The position numbers were made by a program, and so were the translations under genes. From Nymphaea colorata (taxonomy: Eukaryota > Streptophyta > Magnoliopsida > Nymphaeales > Nymphaeaceae): a stretch of DNA of 64,000 bases. The DNA lies in assembly GCF_008831285.2 (NCBI RefSeq), contig NC_045139.1:13436354-13500353 (forward strand), written 5' to 3'. How positions within the stretch are numbered: the first letter of the stretch is position 1; the number at the start of each line of letters is the position of its first letter. A model generated the notes under the pieces. It had not been told where the DNA came from, made no database searches, and worked only from the letters and a program-made list of their open reading frames with translations. Of the stretch, positions 24,301-36,872 are shown piece after piece.

Positions 24301-27300
24301 TCATAGGGTTCCATGCACAGAAACGATGCAACATGTTCGATAACAGTTTCTGCAATAATTGATCCTTGAACATTTCCTCGGCCACGCATTGCTGACTTGG
24401 TCAGGAGATTGGTCTTGCAGACCTTAATATCAAATGAAAGGGCTTGCCAGTTATACTTCTTTAGCGTTTCCACAATGAATAGTGGAAAAGCTGGACTGAC
24501 ATCTGCTGATATGCCTGCATCAATTAGTACGTCCACATGCAATGCCGTAACTGCGCCATCATCTTTAAATCCCACAGAGTACTTCACTTTCATAGGATGT
24601 CTTCCCATTACTGTCATCATATCTGCCTTACGGTCAAGATACATTCGAACAGGTCGGCGTAATCTATGTGCAGCCAATGCACAAGCTGTTGCCACCTACA
24701 TTGCAAAACAAACCCATTTTCCATCATGAAGCTGAGCAGTTCCATAACACACAGGGAACCCTTTACCTAGCAAACAATGTGCAGTTCTCCAAGAACTGAA
24801 CAACTTGAAAATCAAGGGTCCTGTACATAATAAGAGAACAAGAAGGTGCAATACATTGAAAGAAAGTAGTCAGGCACAAGTAAAGTTGATATGTTAAACG
24901 AATAATGTATTTGAAAATAGAACAGGCAATAGGTGAGTAGGGTTATGCAACAAAAACAAAGGAGATAAATTAGAACTGTTTGTTTCCAGATCTATAAGAA
25001 ATCATACTCACAGGAACAGATCTAAATGCTTTTCCACCAAATCCACCTCCAACTCTTCTTGAAATTACCCGCACATTATGCTCAGGAACACCAAGGCATT
25101 TGGCAATTACAACTTGACAGGTTTCAGGAACCTGCGTTGAGCTGTAAACAACCATGCAGTTATCTTCATCTGGTACAGCAAGTGCTGTCTGTGTCTCCAT
25201 GTAGAAATAATATTGTGACCCAATCTCGACCTGCGCACACCCTTTCTTCTCAGATAGCATATTCCTTTCTAATATGCTTCCTCCATAAATTAACAAATAG
25301 CTACAACTTTTAATATCGCATGGAGAGGTTAAGAAGATAAGGGAGTTGTCTAACATATTTAATGGAGTGAATAAAAGTTTCGCAAAAAAGGAAAACATCT
25401 TAGTGACAATAATACAGAAAATGAAAAAGAAGCACAAAGTGGTGTTTGTCATGCATACTTCAGCAGAATGAATCTTGTGATCAGCCTCAGACATCCCTTT
25501 CGAGAAATCCCCAATGTGTTCGGGGCTAAAAAAGGCCGGAGGCTGAAAAAAGCTTGATCGTGAGATGGCCTCTTCAACTGATAGAATTGGAGGTTCTAAA
25601 TTTTCAGTATCATAACACACCATCGCATTCTCAGCAGCTATACATGCATCCTTTTGTCTATCTGCAACCTAAAATTAAGTAGGATACATAAAAAAATTTT
25701 CAGATCCAAGTTCTTGGAAGAATACTTCTCGAGAAAATTGCCCATATGTTGAAGAAGAAAGTACCACAACAGCAAGTGGTTGACCCACAAACTCAGTGAT
25801 GACATCAGCAAACAGTGCCTCACTCCCAAATATTGATTGAGATCCAATATTTTGTCCTCCTTTTGGAATATCTTTAACCGAAACAAGTGCAAGAGATCCT
25901 TTTGATGCTGAAAAGGTGCTCAATTCAATCTTCTTTACACGTGCCAAAGGTTTACTGCTACAAATAAATGCACCATGTAGGCAGTCCTTTGGGGAAGGAA
26001 GGTCATCAACAAATAATGCCTCACCTGCATAACATAAGGATGTCACTGCCACACATCACGCTTCAAGTTTGACAGCATTGAAAGAATTCTCTAATTTGTG
26101 GAAAACGTCTCTTTGGTCAAAGGAGAACTCAGATATTGTAGCCCAGAAACAAGGAAAAAGTGCTTTATTCAAGAAATCCACAATAAAATTAAGATAGTCT
26201 GTACATCATATACCCACTCTTAAACTAATAACTTTAGTCATTTACTGGCTTTGAATCTACTAGCGGAGAAATGAAAGCTCATGCAGCCAAAGAAATAAAA
26301 ACATTCAACATACATCTCCATTCAATTGAATCTAGTAGCCAGAAGATGCTAGCTGCTAGGTCCTAGAAGTTTGTCAACCAGATTTTGTTATGACATGATG
26401 TTAGTCAAGTGAATTTTGGCACCTTGAGAACAGTGATATCCACCCTTTGTTGCATAATAAATGCATAAAGATGACATCAAGGCCCAAAAGGTTTTGCACT
26501 ACTACACATGAATACAGAAAGACTCTCAAGATGCAATGCATTCTATCTGTTGATGGAACCATGAGTACTGTAACACACTAATGACAAATAGATAACCTTA
26601 TGCCAGTGAGACAGACAGGTGATTGATTATTCTTTTGGAGATTGTTCACAGCCTAGAGTCAAAAACAGCAGCATATGTGTGACTTTACCGTTGCTTCAAA
26701 AGGCATTGAAGTTCATATGAAGCATAATAAGGTTGCTAAATAGCTACCTTTGAGTGCTGATGCAAAGTGATTCAGTACTACAAATCCACAAGGCTAACAT
26801 ATTATACATGCAAAAATCCAAATCAATCAGCTTGTACAGGAGGAACATTGATGGCTGACCAACCTGTAGGTACTACAGTCTACCACCACATTTATCTGTC
26901 TAAGAAAATAGGGTCGTTAAGTTCATGAGAAACTAAAAGGTTATTTAAATATATTTTTGCTAAACATGTTTTTTATTAGAGACAATTTCAGAGGTTGTAT
27001 CTCACTAGAGTAAGAATGCAAACACAACCTGCACTAAGGTAGGCCAAGCTTCTGTTTGCATGCATGCAGTTGATAGATGTGTCAAAGGATTTCCCACTAA
27101 AACCAAAATTGCCAACCAAATGGGAGAGCAAATAGTTGAATCATACCAGAAGCTTGGATTTCAGCCCCAACCTTTTTAGTAGGTAGGCCAATTGGATAAT
27201 AGTCCTTCTTAACATCCATAATTTGTCTTCCAGATACAACACTAAGTTTCTCGGCATGATTGTGTACTGAGTTGATACCAGAAGTTATCCCATTAGTCAA

Positions 27301-30148
27301 ATCACTAGAGAGTTCATGCTGACAGATGTTTCTTGAATCATGCACGTTTCCATCAGAGTCAATGCATGAAAGGCGAGACTCTATATCAACACAACCTACA
27401 TTATGTCCCATACTCCTTATAGGCCCATCCAAAATCTTAATGAGTGGGTGCAGGAAATCAAAAAGAAAGCCAGCAGCTAAGCTTAAACGGTAGGTAAAGG
27501 ATGATCTGCCTATGTCAGGTGCCAGAATTTCTCGAAGCAAATGCATTGATTCAAGTAGTACTGATGGAGTGAGAAGCTTTCCGAGCAAAAACAGCTCGAG
27601 CTTCGTTGCACGGACAGCATGTTTGGAACCACATGTACCAAAGGCCAACTGCAAATGTTCCACAACAACATTCCCCGATAATTTATCATTTGAAGCTACT
27701 AGAAGAAATGCAGCATTGAGATATGCAACTGCATTCCCATGGGGACGAGGAGCTGCTCTATATGTCTCAAAAAACAATTTAGATTCTTGTGGATATATCC
27801 CATTAATGGTACCATTGGTTATATGTTCTATCGGGTTACAGCTTGGGATACAAACACTTAAGAGGATGGTATTCCAACTGCATGGAGGCTTCTGCAAGAA
27901 TTCCTCAAGAGACAGAGTTAAACGTTCAGAGCTTATTTGTAGTTTGACAGATGAACCTGCACCAAGGAGAATGGTAGCAATATCAGAAGCAAATCCATTC
28001 CTTTGTGCCATGATGAGGTTACCTCCCAAGCTTGCAGTGTTCCGTACATATTTTGATGCAACCTTGCTTAGGTGGCCAGCTATTTTCCTGAAGACCAACC
28101 CTCTTTCACTTCCTAATACCTTTTCTTCTTCGAGTAACTTATCAATAACTTTGGAGATTGTAACAGCAGCTCCAAATTCAATGCCGTATTCATCCTTTTT
28201 AATTTCTGAAAGCTCTGAGACATGTGTCAAGTCAATGTACTGGTCACAATAGTCCATTCTTTTGTAAATTCCAGAACTCGTATTTCCAGCAACCAACCGA
28301 CCTTCTTTTGCATATTCCATTACATTCAGAAGTTCAACCATAGACAAAGGTGTAAACCATTGACCTGTTCTTGAGCCTTTGCTTTCAGATAAAATAGTAC
28401 TCATCAGAGGCTGATTGGGTGAAATACTTATCATCTGCTTGTTTTCATTTCTTAAAAAATATGGAAAAGTACAAACTTTATTAGGAATATATAAAGGTAG
28501 CTTCTTTACATCTGCAACTTCCCCCTTTTTCCAAAAGGAATTGAGACCCAAATCCTCCATGTCAACATCTTGTGCAAAACTCTTACAGGCATCAATAATG
28601 GGGCGGTAGCCGGTGCAACGACATAGATTGCCTACAACAGCAGTTGCTGCTTCTGATACTGTAAGCTTTGAAAACCCAGGATCTGGGGCTGGTCCATGAC
28701 TTTTATCAGCATTAAGAAGAGAAGAGAAAAGAGACATGCACATCCCTGGTGTACAATAACCACACTGAGAAGCATGGAAGCCTGCAAATCGCCCATGAAT
28801 TGAATGAAACCCATCTCTGCAATTCCCAAGACCCTCAGTAGTAGTAACTGAACAACCATCTATGCTACACAGAAGGGTCAAGCATGAACTAATTGCAAGG
28901 TCCTCTACTTGTTTGCTTTTAGCATCATATTTGGAGAGAAGGACTACGCAAGCCCCACAACCACCTGCACAAGATAAACATCTTAATGAAACCCTATCGA
29001 TCAAGTCCTTGAACATGTCCAGCTCTTAAGAAATTAACTTGGATCTGAATGAAGAAAAGATACATCACGCCTAAACCAAGACATAGACTACATACACCGA
29101 CATAGATGCCTTCAAGATTCTAAATTCAGAACTCCCATGCATTCATCTTATAACCTGACCAGATCCACATATGAACTTGGCTAGTCTCTATCAGTTGTGC
29201 AAAGACAGCAATTTTTTCGACAACAGGAACCACCACAATAACTGAAGAAAATTAAATAGTGCAGCCTTACTTTCTCAAGAAACTGGAACTGAAGTATCGG
29301 TCGAGCACTTTAGAGTTTTTAAACGTTGGGACTCCTGAATCGTCTTTGGCGGTAACACAAAACAGCAAGATTGCAATAAAAGGAATATACCAAAATTTTA
29401 AGATTAAACTGTTCAAGAACCCGACGAACTACGAGGCTGTCAATAAGGAAAGAACAAGGAAAAGGGGGACATTTTCCAACCTCTCCTTCAGAAAGAAACC
29501 AGTAAATAACAACTCACCCAAGTACGAAGTCTTAGTTTACCCATTTTTCTTATCAATTCAACAAATCAAGAAACATCCTGAACAAAAATCTAGAAATCAG
29601 TTGTGAGACAACGTAATAAATTCCAGTGTTTAAGATCGTACAAAATTCTAATTTCAATGATGCTGCTGGTGATTATACAATAGGATATATTAATGTAACA
29701 ACAAACAATAGGATATATTAATGTAACAACAAACAGAAACATGAAAGCTTCATCTGTCCAAATGCTATCTACTACCATCTAGAATCCATCGGGCTCACAA
29801 GAAGGGAAAAAGAAAAGAAGCTGAACTTCATAAGTCCGAGGAACCATCAACATAATCAGACCATATTTTGTCAAATTTGAACCTTCAAAAAGCCAAAGCA
29901 CAAGGTGGTGACCAGCAAGAAGGTAAAACAAAGGAATTGGCACAGAAGATCGAAAAAGAGATCCTGAACATGGAAGCGTCTTCACCTTCGCCACAGCCAA
30001 GCTTGGCTCCCTTGTACGGAGTCTGAAGGCGAAGGAACTCCAAGAGGGTGGTGGAGGGATCGACTCCAGAGAGCTCCACTCTCTCCCCATTGAGTGCAAA
30101 TACCAACCTCTGTTTGCTTCCAGTTCCCACGGCCACCATGCTCTCCAT
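21364..30148 (-). CDS. Aldehyde oxidase copy C (complete, 10 exons)
   Basis: Molybdenum aldehyde oxidase of about 1412 aa. Exons: 30148-29986, 28964-27147, 26024-25765, 25668-25459, 25230-25012, 24695-23730, 23078-22983, 22897-22799, 22054-21865, 21581-21364. Splice ends are GT/AG, phases match, and exons 3-10 have exactly the lengths of copy B (260, 210, 219, 966, 96, 99, 190, 218 bp). Motifs: [65 protein letters not shown], and [11 protein letters not shown] with the catalytic Glu near 1344. Unusual: the pocket loop reads MRGRGNVQG where copy B has MRGPGDVQG (Arg near residue 996, codon 24378-24380). Start: MESMVAVG at 30148 is taken because it aligns with copies A and B; an in-frame ATG at 30160 is possible. 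Cytosolic homodimer expected from the family; substrate unknown. Confidence 0.94.
29678..29733. repeat. 28-bp tandem duplication in intron 1 of copy C
   Basis: The segment beginning caataggatatattaatgta occurs twice in direct order, at 29678 and 29706, essentially identical. It is a recent-looking local duplication inside the first intron. Confidence 0.85.
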
Positions 30149-30199
30149 GCAGAGAGGCAATTATGGTCACGGGCGTGGAGTATCCAATTTGCAAAACAC

Positions 30200-30333
30200 G
30201 CTCAGTCACTTGCCTCGACTCCTGTAGAGTAGAAAGTGCACAACCAACCCCTCCCCCGGGGCGCTCTTCCTCTCTCGCTCAGTCACTTACCTCGACTCCT
30301 GCCTGAACTCAAGTAGCAAGCGCACAACCAACC
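30200..30333. repeat. 77-bp-spaced tandem duplication upstream of copy C
   Basis: The block starting gctcagtcacttgcctcgac and ending cacaaccaacc lies at about 30200-30252. It recurs at about 30277-30333 with small differences. It is 50-190 bp upstream of the chosen start codon of copy C, so it falls in its 5' UTR or core promoter. Confidence 0.8.
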
Positions 30334-30393
30334 ATGGTACCTGTTCTAGAAATGCTGGCATTAGGTTGAGGAGCAATTAATGTTGTTTAAGGG

Positions 30394-30465
30394 ACGATCA
30401 TCCCCTTTTTCCTGTTTGATTTTTCTCTCACGATCATCCCCTTTTCCCTGTTTGATTTTTCTCTC
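30394..30465. repeat. 36-bp tandem duplication upstream of copy C
   Basis: The unit beginning acgatcatcccctttt and ending tttttctctc is present twice head to tail (30394 and 30430), nearly identical. It lies about 250-320 bp upstream of the copy C start codon. Confidence 0.85.
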
Positions 30466-31391
30466 ACGTACGTTTGAGAGCGCAACAAAATGGTCTTTTA
30501 AGAGCATCTTCCCATCGCCAAATTTTATGTAAGATAATGTTCATTGTGCCGCCGCTCTGTCTATTCACTTTTTTTTTTTTTATCTCTTTTACTTCGTTGT
30601 ACTGTACAATTATCTTATATATTTCATCCTTTTTCTTTGTTTTTGTGGTTTATTCTTTGTATTTAGGAGACTTTTGTTCTTAAATTAAAATTTTATTTTA
30701 TGGGCTCTCTGCCTCTCTCTCTATGACTGTCTGTGCAATGCTGTTATTTAAACCGTTTGCATCGTCAACTAAATGGAATGGACCAGAAATATGCTCGGTC
30801 CAATGAGCGGAGAAAAAGTGGAGTGGTATCTTGGCCAGTGGTATTCCTTACAAAGGAGACACGGAAAAATTGGCCGTTCTTTGTCTACATATGACACACG
30901 AATATATGATTTGCATGACCATGGTTGCGGTGGTGGACCATATGCATATGTGTATATCGTCTTGGGTAAGAGATGCAAGTACATGTCGTCTTTGTTGCTC
31001 ACCGTTATAACCCATGCATTATGACCGTTCCACAGGGATGTCATGGATTATCCCTTCATCATCCACCTTAATTCATGGTATGGTGATTCAGGGAAAAAGG
31101 GGGACAAATCCCACTTCTCATTTATTTCCAGAAATCTATATGACATAGTAATTTGAGAAACTTTTCGTCTTACTTTGAGAGCCAATTTAAGGAAAAAAAA
31201 AAATCATTTTTTGGTGCCATTACTTATGGGCTCCTGCACGTCATCAATAATTTTTCCTTCCTACCTTTAAAACTTATTTAAAATCAATTCGTAAGAGTTT
31301 CATGAATAAACGAAGATATAAATGCTCAATATCAGCCTTTACAATAGGTCGTTATTAGACCATAAATGAAATTTGTTGCATCTGTTAATGG

Positions 31392-31526
31392 TAGTGGTGG
31401 AGCCAGAAATTTTTGTTAAACTTTAAATTTATGAAACACTCATATGTAAGAATAAAAAAATAAAAACTTAATGAGGTTTTTATGTATAAATACAAGCCCA
31501 CAATTCACAACGTGGCTCCACCACTG
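31392..31526. mobile_element. Short MITE with GTGGTGGAGCC inverted repeats
   Basis: About 135 bp bounded by TAGTGGTGGAGCCAGAAA on the left and TGGCTCCACCACTG on the right, which are inverted copies of each other over about 14 bp. The interior is AT-rich with no coding capacity. Ends of the form TAGTG/CACTG are compatible with a hAT-type MITE, but the 8 bp outside each end do not match, so the target duplication has decayed or the limits are slightly off. Confidence 0.6.
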
Positions 31527-34500
31527 CATCGGGCGTTGAGGTTTGACAGTGGAAAAGAATGTTTGGAAGCCCTGGGCTTTTCTATTCGGCAACTAATATA
31601 ACTCTAGTGAGGAAAGGGTAAAGCATGAAAAGACTTGGACTAATGTAGGTAAGACTCCCAATCTATGAGATCATTTTGTTTGCTGGATACGACACCGTTT
31701 TCAGAGCAATCTGTCTGTGTTATGATGTCCCATGCATTTGGTGATGAAATGCAAGGAAAGATCAAAATCCTTACAAGCAAGTCACATATGATATGGGCGA
31801 ATATTGTTTAGGAAGTTAAAGGGGAGATACTTCAAACCTTTCGACCAGTTTCGTGACCTTGTGTTTACTCCATTTAGCTTGAGCTCCAGAGTAGTGTTTG
31901 TCACCATTTTCCATAGAAAAGAATAACGCTCATAAAAAATCAAACAATCGATCAACCTGCCTAGCTCCGCTAAACCGATTGAGGCAGAGGTCAGGTCATG
32001 GTTGCTGAAGAAGCATTGCATAGAACTTATTAAGCTAAGTGTGGCCACGGGGATATAACCTGACCTGCCCCTACGGTAACAAAGTGGCTCCGTGTTGGCC
32101 CCCAAATAAATATCGGAAACAATACTGGACAAGAAAAAACGGCTGCCCTTGAAATGAGGGAATTAGGATGCCACGCTACCTGCGCTCGTCGACCGTTGCC
32201 TCCGTGTTCTTTACTAAAGTAAAGCCATATGCGACTTCCACTAACAAGTTATCTCTAAAAAGTAAGATTTCGTTCCCTTTTTCTGACATTACCTTTTCCA
32301 TTAAACATTGGTCGGTGGGTATCTTAAAATTTGATGCGGACGTAACAACCCACCATTGAATTGAATTCTCCAAGGAGAAATTATAAGTGCCGTGAAAACT
32401 CTGCATACAAAAGGAAGAAGTATTATCTTAGTGGATAGAATAGCAAAAACCGTTCTTATACAACTCAAATTTACGCATCAAAAGTTTATGTTTTCCAACT
32501 TCAAGGAGGCAAAAACTAAGAACGACCAACCCCAATGATGAAGGGAGCAAATCAAATCACCAAATAAGTACCGCATGGACCGTAAAAAGCAGAGGAGAAA
32601 ACGACGCCCGACGTATGATGTCAGTAGTTGGACATTCAATTCTCGTTTACACACATGGCGGCCGTCTAAGCAAAGTGTAAGTTATTCACCTACGTCACTA
32701 GATCTTCGCTTCTCTTCTTCTTTATTGAGAGCGCATCTTTTTTCCTTCAAATCCGACGACCTGTTCTTTCCTTCTTCTCAGGCCGCTGTTTGGGAGGTCA
32801 GCTTTTGGGCTGGACTCCTGGAGTGATCATAAACTTCAATATACTTTTAAAATTTTTAGTTCAATTTATATAAAGAATGGCCCTTGTTAAAAAATTGAAA
32901 TCAATATTCAGTTCCTACAACGAGAAAATTTTCAAAATCCGCTCCTACATGCAATTCTCGGCAGATTACTCTTCTAATAATGAAAGCAGTGAGTAGTGTA
33001 GCTCGCCGCCCGGTGCTTTGTTTAAATCACTTAAAGATGAGTGAGTTTGCAAAGGCCAACCTCACGTCAAAGGTAGATTTAAAAAATAAATAAATAAAAG
33101 AAAAATTAAAGAGAAGCATGCTTTCTGAATTCTATCACAGGGAGAACAAAAAAAAGCAGTTGATGCCGACATCGCTTCGCGAGAACCTATGTACTCCTTC
33201 CAGTTTCTTCGACTAAATACTCATATGAAGTACTTGCAAAAACTAAATGGAAGTAGAAGTTCATTTAAGCTGATCTATTTACTGGGACATGTTTGACGTT
33301 AGCGTGCACGATAGGTTTCCACAACAACTATCTCTCACTTTCTAGGCCAGAAAAGAGTTTCGTGCAATTGGATAACTGGAGGAGTTGAAGAAAGTCATCA
33401 GGAGTTCAATAGCGAAGATCAGAATTCCGTCGCTTGCTCTTGGAAAAGAAGGGACTTTTAGGAGTCGGAGAGCTAATATATGTATATAATTTAACACGCC
33501 CTCCAATGGAAACGATCAAGTCGAACAAGGAGCTTCGCTGATTCAGCGCATGGAATCCATCAAAACGCTGCTTCCAAGCGCTCCCAAACATGGCTTCCAT
33601 GGCAACCAGATAACCCTCGAGTCAAAACCTGTGAATCAGATCGAACCCACTTGAGATTTTGGCGTCATATCATGCGCCAGGACCTGATTCGCGGTTTCCG
33701 ACGAATCAGCAGCTCTTTATTCACCCTTCCCCTGCGTGCACTGGAGCATGTGGGTGTTGTGAACAAGACAAAAGGAGCACGACAAGAGTGTTAGGACGAT
33801 GCTCTTCGTGGTACAAAGAGTTGCCAGACCAGTCCCCACTAGCTTTAAATGAACCAAAACGCAGATGTACGGCGATGGCAGGTCTCTAGGTGCTAGCTCT
33901 CTTTGAATGGGGCTCATGAGTCCGACCTTTGAGTACTGCAGTTTCGGAAAACCCAATTTCAAATTATTTATTCGACTGCCCATCACGATCTGAAATTCAA
34001 AAGATAACAAAAATTTTAAGGCCAGGGAATGAAAATCAATGTTTCGAATATTTCGTTGCCGTCCATATTTACACCCACTGACTTGATCTAATTCCTCCGC
34101 CCTTAGATTTTCTTCTGCTTGCAGTACCTTTTTATAACTTGCTTTGTCTGGCCATTTAATTGCCAACCATCGTCCTTTTCGTGGAAGAAACAAATAAACA
34201 TGACGACTTCCTGCCTTCTACACGTCCCTGAGGTATCCTGCATACTGAATATTAAAACGTGCTTTCTGGTGCTTTGTTACTTAATCCAATCTCACAAGTA
34301 TCACACAAGAAGTTTACTTGTTAACGACCATATATGAATTAGATTTGGTATTTTGTATGACTAGATGATTTCTACAGTAAGTAAAACAGTATATCGCTAA
34401 AGAAGCTGATAAAAGGATCAAGGTTATTGTTGAATTGATCTGATTGTAACTTTGTAAGCAAAGGTTGGTGCCTAACAAATGATGCTGGAAAACTTGGCAG

Positions 34501-36850
34501 GCAGGCATTCGCCTTACTCTAGCTTGTCCATGGTACAAAACAAAGGGAATGGCGCCCGACTAATTTCTCGAGTTTGAATAAATTAGGAAGATGAAGAAAA
34601 CAAGTTTCAGTTTAAAGTTTAAACGGATTTCATTTTCAATCATTTGAACAACAGAGCGATAAGTACCACGGATCCACCATTTCAAGCCAACAACATATAT
34701 TTCTGGGAAAGAAGATATCCCACTGCTGAAAAATAACTGATGAATGCTGTTAATCATTTTGTATCAACTCTTGCTGCATCAACAGACGGTGAGAAACCAT
34801 TGTAGACTATCATATCCATTGCACTCTTATCACATCTTATCGTTCAGTCTATAATCAATATTATCATATTCACTGCACTCTTATCACTTCTAAAAAAGAA
34901 TATGCTGTAAGAATATGATGAGTACAGACAGCTGTAAGTCTCCAGAAAATGGCTTTTGCGGATACCAAACTTGCAAGTATGCCTCAAGCTGCCCAAAAGA
35001 GAATGAAAAGTTAATCTTAAAAGCATTCGCATTGCATCTTCACTATTTAATTTTAGTTGTAACTGAAGTTATCAACATGGATTACTGATCATCTCCGACT
35101 TGCACGAGGATAATAATACCTTCCATTTAAGCAGACAGACTGCCAGCTACTGCCTGTTCAGATCGGCGACCAATTATTATTTCGCTAAATCACGAAGGAA
35201 TCGTTTGCTAAAGGATGTGAGAAACTCAGAAAAGTGGTTTTCAATTCCTTGCATGTAGAAGTATAAGATGGAGAACCCACCGTCAAGATATAGATTTTAT
35301 GCACTAAAATATAATAACTTAATTTAAGCATGTGACGATGACATAAATCTGAAAAACTGTGATCTTTAACGTAGACTCCCATGGAGATGTCTTAGATGCT
35401 TCGTGAATTTTGAGGCAAGATACCCATATTTCACCAATAATTTACATGCACTGCATTGGTTTAGCAGACTTCCTTTGCTGACTTTCTGGCTCTCAGCTTG
35501 ACATTCTTGCTGAATAAACGACAGCATTATACGGAGTTTTTTTATTGAACTACAGCCCCTTGTATCCTGTCCAACCTCTGTCCACCATCGTTTCGTGCTT
35601 GAGTTTTTGTTTTCTCAACATGATAAATCAAAGAAAACTGTAGGAGTCGTGCTGTACTATTAGAACTCTGGTGGCATCGGTGAGCAATGCAGAGAGAGAA
35701 TAAGGGGCCTTTGAACGTTAATGGGAGGTGCCTTGCTGCTGCCCAACACTACAGAGATTCAATCTGAAGATTTCATTTTCTTGGTCGGATGTCCTGAACA
35801 TCCTCTCGGAAGCCAAACAAAGACTGGATTGGATGAAAGAGTAAAGTAAGACTAGGCATTCTGAGAGAGGACAATTACCAACTTCTTTAGGGGCAGTTGA
35901 CGATACCAGTTGCTGTTCCTTCTAATAGAAGACCTCCAGATCGTGAGAAAAGTTGAAAGATAAGAATTTTGAAGTGAAATGGCTCTATAAAGTACAGCAG
36001 TCTTCTTACTTTCATTATATAAAAGTTTAAGGAGGTCCGCCGTGCACACATACACGCACGCACAGTCACACACACATAGAGAGAGAGAGCCATTTTTTAG
36101 TTTCTAAGTTGTAACTACAGGAAACCTCATTAAAGACAAAGTGACCCTACTCACATCGCCCATACTTGTTTAGGCTTGCACAGAGAATGATTTCATAGTA
36201 TTTGAACTGAGTTCTACTTTTGACAGACAAATCCCAACCGAGTGCACCAACCTCTTTTCATGAGGGCCACCAGCTACTAATTTAGCAACCAAACTGCAGC
36301 AAAACGTAAAACTGAAAACCAAAACTACAATTACTATGCGCGCTATGCATACCAAGCTGTTAGAGAATTTGAAACTAGAAAAAGAGACAGTAGTTTTTCA
36401 ATCTACAATAATCCACGTAAAATAGCATGTACTTATATTTCTATCCTAGAAGGTAAAACTACAATGTTTCTTGAACTGATTACTCCCACAAAGAAGCTTG
36501 CTAGATTTCTTGAACTCCAGTATTCATATCTCTGTCGCTGACAACCTACCACTGCGCACAAAACATAGACCCACAGACATGCACGAGAAATGTAAGGGAA
36601 CGTTTGGACCAAAATTCCCTGCATTTTATGTGATTATCCTTTTAAGTTTCCGATCAAGAGCCCTCTTACACATTTTATATCGAGCATATACGTATGAAGA
36701 TGCACCACTAATTGCTTTGAGAGTGAAAGGCACAGAACACAAACAATGGTTTCACGTACGGAGTCTATGTATCGTATTGACAGAACTGCTTAGGTGTTGC
36801 CTTTCAAGCAGATAGTCTCCCACTCGCCCTTTTCCCATCTCTCAAGATCT

Positions 36851-36872
36851 GTGTGCGCGCGCGCGCGCGTGT
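36851..36872. repeat. (GC)n alternating purine-pyrimidine tract
   Basis: Sequence gtgtgcgcgcgcgcgcgcgt, an uninterrupted alternating run of about 20 bp. Such runs can adopt Z-form DNA; no function is implied by position. Confidence 0.85.

Noticed and set aside
27512-28252. Plus-strand open frame of 246 codons
   Set aside because: Antisense shadow of the large exon 2 of aldehyde oxidase copy C; similar shadows occur over copies A and B.
33717-34193. Minus-strand open frame of 158 codons in the long spacer
   Set aside because: No family resemblance and no supporting splice or codon pattern; length alone is weak in AT-rich spacer.
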